Origin: CAWUIO01 sp963922455 | GTDB taxonomy: Bacteria; Bacteroidota; Bacteroidia; Cytophagales; Microscillaceae | Direction: 5' to 3' | Length of the DNA stretch: 9,074 bases | Assembly (NCBI GenBank): GCA_963922455.1 | Contig: CAWUIO010000180.1 | Location: 1-9,074, forward strand | Shown: positions 1-5,580 of the stretch, piece by piece | Numbering within the stretch: the stretch's first letter is position 1 | Layout of the letters: each line of letters begins with the position of its first letter | Position numbers and translations under genes: made by a program | Notes under the pieces: model-generated | The model's input: the letters and a program-made list of their open reading frames with translations, nothing else | Told to the model about the DNA's origin: nothing | Database searches by the model: none

Positions 1-49
1 TTCCCGAAATGGCCCTTTGCAGCCCATATAATTAAATTTAAACAGTTTC

Positions 50-1168
50 TTAATCCTTCTGCACTACCGGTGCCGAACGTCCTTCCCCAATATTAGAAAG
101 AAACTGCTCCGCCAAAATCTTAGTCAAGATCCGGCTCCCTACCGAGTCAAGGTGATCCGGATCGAGGGCGTATTCTGGGGCAAACAAATCGGGATATTTG
201 CGGCTATCGGCAAAAATGATTTTATGCGCGGGGTCCAATTGCTCAAAAATAGGAATGAGCTCCTTATACTGATAGTCGCGCCATTGGCGGGTCATGGTAA
301 AGATCAAGTGTACCCCTTTTTCCTTAGATTTGGCAATGAGTTGCTCGGCTTTGTTGAGAAAGGCTTTATTTTTCAAGGCGATCGGATTTTCCTCGTGCTG
401 GGTAAAATACTTGGCCGACACCTTACGCATACCCTCAAGTTTCTTCTCTAATTTCTTGAAATCATCAACATCGTGATTACGGGGCGGGCGGATGTTATGT
501 CCTCGTTTTACAATCAAATTAGGTACGCTGTTGGGATTTTCTATGGTACCTTCGGCGCCAAAATCTAAGATCACCTCATCATTAGACCCCGCGTAGAAAT
601 TACTCAATTCATTATATATACCCAAATTGATCTGATTGTCAATAAAATTGACCAAATATGCCCCGCTACTCCATACTTTATGCGTGATGGGCCGGTTAGA
701 CCCCCACAACAACTGGTAAGACAATAAAAACTTACTACCTTCCAACCAATACACTTGACGGCGCTTGTGCAAATTTTGAGGACGCGGGTTGGGCGGACAG
801 CTAAACTCCATCACCACAAACTTTATCCCGTCTAAATCTCCTTGATCTAGCAAGTTTTCATAAAAATAAAACGACTCGGTAGGTAACAAGGAGTTTACCC
901 CATAATTAAAAGATTGAATAGAAGCCTGGCCCTGGCTGTTAACCAAACTATCAAAGTACAAAGGCTCTATCTGGCAATTGGTCTTACTTGACCCGATAAA
1001 GAGTAAATTATAATTGGCTTCTTGTAAGATAACCTGGTGTTTGTCGGCAATCAAACGGCTCCCCCAATAATAAGGAGTAAGAGCTTGGTATACAAATTGG
1101 CGCAAAAGGATATTCGCTACGAATACGAGCACCATCAATATGAAAAGCTTGCGTAATAACTTAGCCAT
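50..1168 (-). CDS. Membrane-anchored SGNH-like protein, partner of the MBOAT acyltransferase
   Basis: This 372-residue protein has an N-terminal basic stretch and one hydrophobic segment (about residues 8-27), so it is probably anchored in the inner membrane with its body outside the cytoplasm. Weak SGNH-hydrolase landmarks are visible: a block-I-like FIGSS at 57-61 (candidate nucleophile Ser61), an FNYG at 87-90 that could supply the oxyanion-hole Asn/Gly, and DPDH at 336-339, which fits the C-terminal Asp-x-x-His pair. It begins 12 nt after the stop of the upstream MBOAT gene, so the two are very likely co-transcribed. In such pairs the MBOAT protein moves an acyl group across the membrane and the SGNH/DltD/AlgJ-like partner places it on, or removes it from, an exported polymer. 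The fold and pairing are inferred from motifs and context; the substrate is unknown. Only 49 bases lie downstream, with no recognisable feature. Confidence 0.75.
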   Translation of the reverse strand: MAKLLRKLFILMVLVFVANILLRQFVYQALTPYYWGSRLIADKHQVILQEANYNLLFIGSSKTNCQIEPLYFDSLVNSQGQASIQSFNYGVNSLLPTESFYFYENLLDQGDLDGIKFVVMEFSCPPNPRPQNLHKRRQVYWLEGSKFLLSYQLLWGSNRPITHKVWSSGAYLVNFIDNQINLGIYNELSNFYAGSNDEVILDFGAEGTIENPNSVPNLIVKRGHNIRPPRNHDVDDFKKLEKKLEGMRKVSAKYFTQHEENPIALKNKAFLNKAEQLIAKSKEKGVHLIFTMTRQWRDYQYKELIPIFEQLDPAHKIIFADSRKYPDLFAPEYALDPDHLDSVGSRILTKILAEQFLSNIGEGRSAPVVQKD

Positions 1169-1180
1169 GTCCCAGATTGC

Positions 1181-2626
1181 TTAAAATTGAAAATAGATAA
1201 ACTCTTCGCTGGTAAATACCCCGAAGTTGATAATGAGCACCACAATCGCTACGTAGAGAGACCAGCGAAGCACCATCGGGCGGCTGGTGAGCCACTGGTA
1301 GGTACTATGACGGTTATGAATAATATGAATTACTTCCATCCCAAAAATGGCTATTACGGCAAAGATCAAATTATAGTAATCTGGCCCAAACATCTCCCAA
1401 CTCAATTGCTCCGAGCTAAACTGGAACATGTTCCCAATCAACAAAAAGGAGTCGGAAAGACTATTGGCGCGGAAGAAGATCCACGCAAAACAAACCAGTA
1501 AAATGATCCAAACCGTATCGATGATATGCCACAACAAAGGAGCCTTATCCAGACCAATAGACTTGACCAATTTGGTCCGGGCATCCCGGGTAGCCGCCTC
1601 GTACATCAAGTAAAACCCGTGCAAGCCCCCCCAGATAATAAAGGTCCAGGCCGCTCCGTGCCAGAGCCCACTCACCAAGAATGTGATAAACAAATTATAA
1701 TACCAACGCCATTTCGCTACCCGGTTTCCCCCCATCGGGATGTAGACATAGTCTCGAAACCAGGAGGAAAGCGAAATATGCCAACGACGCCAAAACTCCC
1801 CAATCGAACGAGATAAGTAAGGCCGGTCAAAGTTTTTCATCAGGTCAAAGCCCATCACTTTGGCGGCTCCGATAGCAATATCGGAGTAACCCGAAAAGTC
1901 ACAGAAGATCTGGATGGCAAAAAAGAAGGTAGCAAACAGTACGTGAAAGCCGTAGTAATCGGCCGGGTTGTTATATACGATATTGACAAAGTAGGCCACC
2001 CGGTCGGCAATCACTACTTTTTTAAAAAGTCCCCAGGCCATCAACATCAGGCCCTGGCGCACATTTTCGTAGTCAAAGGTAAAGTGCTGGCGAAACTGCG
2101 GAAGCAAGTGCTGCGAACGCTCAATGGGCCCCGCCACCAATTGCGGGAAGAAAGAAACGAATAAGGCAAAACGGCCAAAATGTTTTTCTACCGTAGTCCG
2201 GCCGTAGTACACATCAATGGAGTAACTCATGGTCTGGAAGGTGTAGAAAGAAATCCCCACCGGCAGGATCACATCCAACAAGACGGGGTTCTGCACCAGG
2301 TCTAGGGCTTGCCCTAACGCCGCTACGTTTTCACTAAAAAAGTTAAAATACTTGAAGGTAAACAAGATCCCCAAGTTGGAGAATAAGCTCAAGTACAAAA
2401 ACCGCTTCTTCTTGGCCGAATGCTCGGTTTTACTCATCTGGATACTCGCGTAGTAATCCACAATAGTCGAAAGTACAATGAGCAAGATATACTCTACCTT
2501 CCAGGACATGTAAAAAATATAGCTGGCGATAAGCAACAAAACCCATCGCAAGCGAGCCGGGAGCGCATAATAAAGCAGCACTACAACCGGGAAAAAGATC
2601 AAAAAAGCCAGAGAATTGAACAGCAT
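1181..2626 (-). CDS. MBOAT family O-acyltransferase (AlgI/DltB-like)
   Basis: This 481-residue polytopic membrane protein has hydrophobic segments along its whole length. It carries the hallmarks of the AlgI branch of membrane-bound O-acyltransferases: PVGISFYTFQ (122-131), FPQLVAGPIER (160-170), FCDFSGYSDIAIG (241-253), EFWRRWHISLSSWFRDY (277-293), IPMGGNR (296-302) and SGLWHGAAWTFIIWGGLHG (319-337). The invariant family histidine is His323 in GLWHG, and His283 in WRRWHIS is the second conserved one. The length is normal for AlgI-like proteins. Members take an acyl group, usually acetyl, from a cytoplasmic donor and pass it through the membrane to an extracytoplasmic glycan. The gene is first in a two-gene operon with the SGNH-like gene at 50-1168, and a consensus Bacteroidota promoter lies about 120 bp upstream. 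No polysaccharide genes sit beside it, so the acceptor is unknown. The symbol algI is withheld because nothing points to alginate. Confidence 0.95.
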   Translation of the reverse strand: MLFNSLAFLIFFPVVVLLYYALPARLRWVLLLIASYIFYMSWKVEYILLIVLSTIVDYYASIQMSKTEHSAKKKRFLYLSLFSNLGILFTFKYFNFFSENVAALGQALDLVQNPVLLDVILPVGISFYTFQTMSYSIDVYYGRTTVEKHFGRFALFVSFFPQLVAGPIERSQHLLPQFRQHFTFDYENVRQGLMLMAWGLFKKVVIADRVAYFVNIVYNNPADYYGFHVLFATFFFAIQIFCDFSGYSDIAIGAAKVMGFDLMKNFDRPYLSRSIGEFWRRWHISLSSWFRDYVYIPMGGNRVAKWRWYYNLFITFLVSGLWHGAAWTFIIWGGLHGFYLMYEAATRDARTKLVKSIGLDKAPLLWHIIDTVWIILLVCFAWIFFRANSLSDSFLLIGNMFQFSSEQLSWEMFGPDYYNLIFAVIAIFGMEVIHIIHNRHSTYQWLTSRPMVLRWSLYVAIVVLIINFGVFTSEEFIYFQF

Positions 2627-2748
2627 ACCCGTATTTGAGCAATCGTGAACGAATATTTTAAAAACAGCTGTTAGAAAAGACCCAATACCAAGGTATCAGC
2701 ATAGACCGGAGCTGGGTTGCAACGAAGGATGTTCCCAAAAAAACCGAA

Positions 2749-2779
2749 CAAAACTAGCTATTTCACATACAATATCAAA
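2749..2779 (-). promoter_or_regulatory. Consensus Bacteroidota promoter for the MBOAT operon
   Basis: On the minus strand TTTG (2779-2776) is followed by exactly 19 nt and then TAGTTTTG (2756-2749). This matches the -33/-7 consensus TTTG-N19-21-TAnnTTTG used by the primary sigma factor of Bacteroidota. Transcription would start near 2740-2745, giving a leader of roughly 115-120 nt before the ATG at 2626. The leader contains no riboswitch I recognise. Assignment is by consensus and position only. Confidence 0.7.
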
Positions 2780-2898
2780 CTAGCCCTGGTGAATTGAAAG
2801 GAAAATTCGGTTGTGGGTGGTTATTTTGTACTTTACGGATATTCGACTGGAATGTTGTACCGAATTGAGACGAATTGAAGGAAAAGGGAAAAGTTTTC

Positions 2899-2925
2899 AA
2901 AAAAAGAGCCACCCGAAGGCAGCTC
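2899..2925 (-). terminator. Rho-independent terminator of msrB with UUCG tetraloop
   Basis: Seven bases past the msrB stop, the minus strand reads GAGCTGCC-TTCG-GGTGGCTC (2925-2906), followed by seven T residues. The 8-bp stem contains two G-T wobble pairs. It closes with a C(UUCG)G tetraloop, an exceptionally stable loop. The stem, the T-run and the distance to the stop codon all fit an intrinsic terminator for msrB reading leftward. It also separates msrB from the MBOAT promoter further left. Confidence 0.85.
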
Positions 2926-2932
2926 CCAAAAA

Positions 2933-3382
2933 TTAGACATTTGCAGTGACCATCTTCATAGACTCCGAGTTGATGCAGAATCGTAAACCGCTGGGCTCGG
3001 GCCCATCCGGGAAAACGTGCCCCAGGTGGGCATCACAGACATTACACATCACCTCCACCCGTACCATCCCATAGGAGGTGTCTTTTTCGTATTTGATCAC
3101 ATTATCTTGGATAGGCACGGTAAAACTCGGCCAACCTGATTTGGACTCAAACTTATGGGTAGATTCGAAAAGCTCGGTGCCACAGCAAATACAAGCATAC
3201 TTCCCCTCATCGTATACCGAGCACAAGGCCCCGGTAAAAGCCGGTTCGGTCCCTTTTTTCCGGGTGATGCGGTATTGCTCGGGCGTCAATTGGGCCTTCC
3301 ACTCTTCATCCGTTTTGCGTACAACCCGATCGGGAGCCGGGCTTCCGTGGTTGGCATAGCGAATTACATCATTCCAGTTCAT
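2933..3382 (-). CDS. msrB: Peptide-methionine (R)-S-oxide reductase MsrB
   Basis: This 149-residue enzyme reduces the R epimer of methionine sulfoxide in oxidised proteins, using thioredoxin as the usual reductant. The family pattern is complete: GTEPAFTGAL (44-53), two zinc-binding CxxC pairs at Cys64/Cys67 and Cys113/Cys116, KSGWPSF (81-87), HLGHVFPDGP (119-128) and the catalytic cysteine Cys136 in RFCINS. An additional Cys54 lies in the region before the first zinc pair and could act in recycling, but this is uncertain. No signal peptide or lipobox is visible, so a cytoplasmic location is expected. It is a stand-alone MsrB, not fused to MsrA. It appears monocistronic, with its own candidate promoter at 3445-3476 and a strong terminator just past its stop. 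Confidence 0.96.
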   Translation of the reverse strand: MNWNDVIRYANHGSPAPDRVVRKTDEEWKAQLTPEQYRITRKKGTEPAFTGALCSVYDEGKYACICCGTELFESTHKFESKSGWPSFTVPIQDNVIKYEKDTSYGMVRVEVMCNVCDAHLGHVFPDGPEPSGLRFCINSESMKMVTANV

Positions 3383-3444
3383 AATTATTTCGTATTTATG
3401 GGTTTGTTTTATTTAAATAACAAATTGTTTACTTAGTATTTTGT

Positions 3445-3476
3445 CATATATACTACTTTTAGCAATTTTATTCAAA
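3445..3476 (-). promoter_or_regulatory. Probable promoter of msrB
   Basis: On the minus strand TTTG (3476-3473) is followed by 20 nt and then TATATATG (3452-3445). This has one mismatch to the Bacteroidota -7 consensus TAnnTTTG. The start site would fall near 3440, leaving a very AT-rich leader of about 55-60 nt before the ATG at 3382. The surrounding 3383-3500 region is strongly AT-rich and contrasts with the GC-rich repeat that begins at 3520. Confidence 0.45.
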
Positions 3477-3519
3477 TTAATCAGCATTCATACTATTTTT
3501 TGAGGGAATACGGAGCTCT

Positions 3520-3660
3520 GGGGCTTCCCCGCGTGAGACATAAGGGTTCTGATAGCAACATCCTGCCGCGCGGGTCGGGCTCTCGCTACTCGCTGGCCCC
3601 CGCGCGAACCAACGGCGAGCTCAAACAGGCCGCTCCATCCCTAAGCCGAAGAAGGGGGGC
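3520..3660 (+). repeat. Type-1 GC-rich dispersed repeat, copy A
   Basis: This is an intergenic repeat of about 141 bp, clearly related to the segment at 4619-4763 (opposite strand) and to 8978-9074 (same strand). It opens with GGGGCTTCCCC, itself a small hairpin. A 35-nt loop region follows between complementary arms CCCGCG (3528-3533) and CGCGGG (3569-3574). Then comes a well-conserved block with GTCGGGCTCTCGCTACTCGC and, near 3614-3635, GGCGAGCTCAAACAGGCCGC. An open reading frame runs through the copy but has no gene-like features, and its conservation is that of the repeat. It starts about 45 bp beyond the msrB promoter and is followed by a 7-nt tandem repeat. Function is unknown. Confidence 0.85.
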
Positions 3661-3685
3661 GATCGTGGGGAGATGGGACTTTTAG

Positions 3686-3713
3686 GAGCAGAGAGCAGAG
3701 AGCAGAGAGGAGA
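3686..3713 (+). repeat. 7-nt tandem repeat (GAGCAGA)
   Basis: Three perfect tandem copies of GAGCAGA (3686-3706) are followed by a fourth with one change, GAGGAGA (3707-3713). The tract lies between the type-1 repeat copy A and the type-2 repeat copy A and contains no gene. Such a purine-rich short tandem array may vary in copy number by slippage. No coding or regulatory role is visible. Confidence 0.85.
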
Positions 3714-3715
3714 GA

Positions 3716-3808
3716 TTTGAAAGTATCTAGCCCAGCCGCAATAACTTTGCGGTCGCATCTTGCTGGTATGTGTTATGCTTTATTCAATCTCTTGGACATT
3801 GTCCATGC
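3716..3808 (+). repeat. Type-2 repeat, copy A
   Basis: This segment of about 93 bp is a direct-orientation relative of 4352-4447. The two share an uninterrupted 22-nt core (3745-3766 here), then ATGTGT-ATGC, and end in ACATTGTCCATGC / GCATTGTCCATGC. A perfect hairpin, CCGCAA-TAACT-TTGCGG (3736-3752), is kept in the other copy with a different loop. The copy stops 13 nt before the end of the VOC gene at 3822. On the minus strand the other copy has a short open frame, but here that frame meets a stop codon, so this copy is not a coding sequence. It may be a structured non-coding repeat or a decayed gene fragment. Confidence 0.75.
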
Positions 3809-3821
3809 ACCTGCGCACGAA

Positions 3822-4250
3822 TTATTCTATCGATGGATAAGGCTTATAAAAATGCTTCAAATCCCGCTTAGGTGTCGTCAGTTCAACTGTATGCTTGTCG
3901 GGGTCTTGCAGATATATCGATTCAAAATAATGATGATCTTGGTAATCATAGGCAATCTCTTTGCTCTCGAAATATTTCCGGGCTTTGATAAAGGCTTCTG
4001 GGGCAATATGAAAAGCAAAATGGTCCGGGTAGCGATCTTCTGGATGCTCTGGGTCGGTACGGGCCGGAAACAAGGCCAGTCCCGTCTTCCCGCAGAGCAG
4101 AAAAATAGGAAAGTCTCCCCATTCGGGCGTCTGTTGGGGTACAAGTCCCAAGACTTCTTGGTACCAGTTTACCGAAGCCTGTAAATCTTGAACCCGCAGC
4201 GCAATATGGTCCAAAAAGTCTAAGCGAAAAGGAGGGCTGGCATTTGGCAT
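3822..4250 (-). CDS. VOC superfamily (glyoxalase/dioxygenase fold) protein
   Basis: This 142-residue protein is a single vicinal-oxygen-chelate domain made of two beta-alpha-beta-beta-beta modules. The first begins at LDHIALRVQDLQASVNWYQE (about 13-32) and the second at YPDHFAFHIA (74-83), ending in LQDPDKHTVELTT (114-126). His15, His77 and Glu123 sit where the family keeps its metal ligands, so a metal-dependent enzyme is plausible. VOC proteins include glyoxalase I, extradiol dioxygenases and fosfomycin-modifying enzymes; the sequence does not separate these for me. It looks closest in general style to the uncharacterised glyoxalase-like group. The gene stands alone, framed by two direct type-2 repeats and, outside these, two inverted type-1 repeats. 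A perfect inverted repeat lies about 40 bp before its start. No clean consensus promoter was found. Confidence 0.88.
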   Translation of the reverse strand: MPNASPPFRLDFLDHIALRVQDLQASVNWYQEVLGLVPQQTPEWGDFPIFLLCGKTGLALFPARTDPEHPEDRYPDHFAFHIAPEAFIKARKYFESKEIAYDYQDHHYFESIYLQDPDKHTVELTTPKRDLKHFYKPYPSIE

Positions 4251-4291
4251 GGATCATTGATTAAAGATAATGAATCGAATATACCCTTTTT

Positions 4292-4317
4292 TAGTCTTAA
4301 GGTCTCGCTTAAGACTA
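4292..4317. promoter_or_regulatory. Perfect 10-bp inverted repeat upstream of the VOC gene
   Basis: TAGTCTTAAG (4292-4301) and CTTAAGACTA (4308-4317) are exact reverse complements separated by six bases (GTCTCG). The site lies 42-67 bp before the VOC start codon, in the position expected for an operator or a leader hairpin. It has no T-run on its downstream side on either strand, so it is not a conventional intrinsic terminator. A regulatory role is inferred from symmetry and position only. Confidence 0.5.
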
Positions 4318-4351
4318 GCTTCCACTAAGTTGAGGGCATTGAGGGCGGCCC

Positions 4352-4447
4352 TTTGAGCCGTATTTCCAGCTCGGCCGCAATGCTTTGCGGTCGCATCTTG
4401 CTGGCATGTGTAATGCCCTTACCAATCTGTCGGGCATTGTCCATGCT
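4352..4447 (+). repeat. Type-2 repeat, copy B
   Basis: This is the second copy of the type-2 repeat, in the same orientation as 3716-3808 and on the other side of the VOC gene. The conserved hairpin here is CCGCAA-TGCT-TTGCGG (4375-4390), with the same stem as copy A and a different loop. A further stem, AATGCCC pairing with GGGCATT (4413-4439 region), is present only in this copy. On the minus strand this copy is open in one frame, beginning MDNARQIGKGITHA, but the corresponding frame in copy A is interrupted. The stretch from 4448 to about 4618, between this repeat and type-1 copy B, holds nothing I can identify. Confidence 0.75.
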
Positions 4448-4618
4448 CAGAAAAATACAGGTGCTTTGCCCAAACACCCGAGCGGGAGTTTGTACTGGTG
4501 GGAGACATATCCATATAACCCAAAAGGATTCCCACATTTGCCTCCATCCACCCTTATAGACACTTAATAAGCAAAACGTAGCTGAAGGGATTCCGCTTCC
4601 ATAGCATTCCTTGCTTCT

Positions 4619-4763
4619 GGCCCCCATTCTTCGGCTGAGGGATAGAGCGGCCTGTTTGAGCTCGTGTTGGGCTGCGGGGAGAGGCAGCGAGTAGCGATAG
4701 CCCGACCCCGGCGGCACTTCATTTAATTTGAAAGACCTGAGGCACTTCGCCGGGGGCAGCCCC
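4619..4763 (-). repeat. Type-1 GC-rich dispersed repeat, copy B (inverted)
   Basis: Read on the minus strand from 4763, this copy of about 145 bp follows the same plan as copy A. It opens with GGGGCTGCCCC, has a variable loop, then a conserved GTCGGGCTATCGCTACTCGC block and GAGCTCAAACAGGCCGC. It ends at the same point relative to a shared CAGCCGAAGAA motif. The loop-closing arms on the plus strand are CCCCGGCG (4706-4713) and CGCCGGGG (4748-4755), an 8-bp perfect stem different in sequence from that of copy A. The loop also contains an 8-bp direct repeat, GGCACTTC, at 4713-4720 and 4741-4748. The copy begins only 11 nt past the rpe stop codon, so it is probably transcribed as the rpe 3' end. 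Confidence 0.85.
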
Positions 4764-4774
4764 AAGAAGCTTAT

Positions 4775-5449
4775 TTAAGCAGACTTTAAAGTTTTGATCA
4801 CTCCGGCCGGGTCCTCGGCTTTAAAAACGGCACTGCCCGCCACTAAAATATCGGCCCCGGAGGCCACGATGGCGGGGGCATTTTGTACGTTGACCCCACC
4901 GTCTACCTCAATCAGGGCGGGAGAATCATATTTATGGATCAGCTTGCGCAAGCGGCCTATTTTTTCCAAGGAATGGCGAATAAACTTCTGCCCCCCAAAA
5001 CCGGGGTTAACGGAGAGAAGACAAATGAGGTCTAGGTCCCGGATGATTTCTTCCAAAACACTTACGGGCGTGTGGGGGTTGAGCGCGATCCCGGCCTTGC
5101 TGCCTAAGTCCTTGATTTGGTGGATGGTACGGTGCACGTGCAGGCAGGCCTCGTAGTGTACGCTGATGGAGTAGGCCCCCACCTTTTGGAAATCTTCTAG
5201 GTATTTTTCGGGTTCGACAATCATGAGGTGAACATCCAGGGGCTTTTGGGCATAGCGGTGGATAGCCTCACAAACGGGGATCCCGAAGGAAATATTGGGA
5301 ACAAAGCGTCCGTCCATGATGTCCAAATGGAGGTAATCGGCCTCGCTGGCATTGAGCATCTCTACTTCTTTTTGCAAATTGGCAAAATCGGAGGCTAATA
5401 GGGAAGGGGCAATTTGGACGGAGGATTCCTTCTTCATAAAGTGTGGCAA
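4775..5449 (-). CDS. rpe: Ribulose-phosphate 3-epimerase
   Basis: This 224-residue TIM-barrel enzyme interconverts D-ribulose 5-phosphate and D-xylulose 5-phosphate in the non-oxidative pentose phosphate pathway, in the cytoplasm. Family motifs are intact: IAPSLLASDFANL (13-25), LHLDIMDGRFVPNISFG (40-56), VHLMI (73-77), SVNPGFGGQKFI (146-157) and EVDGGV (181-186). Metal ligands are His41, Asp43, His74 and Asp183, with Asp43 and Asp183 as the acid/base pair. Start choice is open: the ATG at 5449 gives MPHFMKKE, while an in-frame ATG at 5437 gives MKKESS and is closer to the usual family length. A -7-like TAAGTTTG lies at 5476-5469, which would give a very short leader. The gene diverges from the lipoyl-domain gene at 5581. 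No intrinsic terminator with a T-run follows; the type-1 repeat begins 11 nt past the stop. Confidence 0.97.
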   Translation of the reverse strand: MPHFMKKESSVQIAPSLLASDFANLQKEVEMLNASEADYLHLDIMDGRFVPNISFGIPVCEAIHRYAQKPLDVHLMIVEPEKYLEDFQKVGAYSISVHYEACLHVHRTIHQIKDLGSKAGIALNPHTPVSVLEEIIRDLDLICLLSVNPGFGGQKFIRHSLEKIGRLRKLIHKYDSPALIEVDGGVNVQNAPAIVASGADILVAGSAVFKAEDPAGVIKTLKSA

Positions 5450-5468
5450 GTATGTAGTAAAATAATGA

Positions 5469-5500
5469 CAAACTTAAGTAATTTTGGTGTATAGGGAAAA
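5469..5500 (-). promoter_or_regulatory. Candidate promoter of rpe
   Basis: On the minus strand TAAGTTTG (5476-5469) fits the Bacteroidota -7 consensus TAnnTTTG exactly. The -33 element is imperfect: TTTC at 19-nt spacing or TTTT at 20-nt spacing, within 5500-5496. Transcription would begin near 5460-5465, only 12-25 nt before the two possible rpe start codons, so the leader is nearly absent. Confidence 0.4.
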
Positions 5501-5580
5501 AGCCCATCCGCAGAAACGAACATCTTTTTATAAATCGATTGGAAAGTGTTAGTTTTATTATGAAACTAAGGTGATAATTC

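Noticed and set aside
2627..2748. Riboswitch or attenuator in the MBOAT leader
   Set aside because: Only a small dyad (ATACC-AA-GGTAT near 2690) is seen. No known riboswitch pattern or terminator is present.
3500..3685. Open reading frame of 61 codons on the plus strand
   Set aside because: It coincides with type-1 repeat copy A. The similar peptide from copy B (LKQAA-SLSRR) reflects conserved repeat DNA, and the variable loop falls within the frame.
4292..4317. Inverted repeat as an intrinsic terminator
   Set aside because: The T-run precedes the hairpin on the plus strand, giving A residues after it on the minus strand. Neither orientation has a T-run after the stem.
3520..4763. CRISPR array or integron-like array
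   Set aside because: There are only two copies of each repeat here, they are too long and diverged for CRISPR repeats, and no cas or integrase gene is present.
4325..4765. Open reading frame of 146 codons on the minus strand
   Set aside because: It strings together type-1 copy B, an unidentified spacer and type-2 copy B. It has no recognisable domain, and the corresponding frame in type-2 copy A contains a stop codon.
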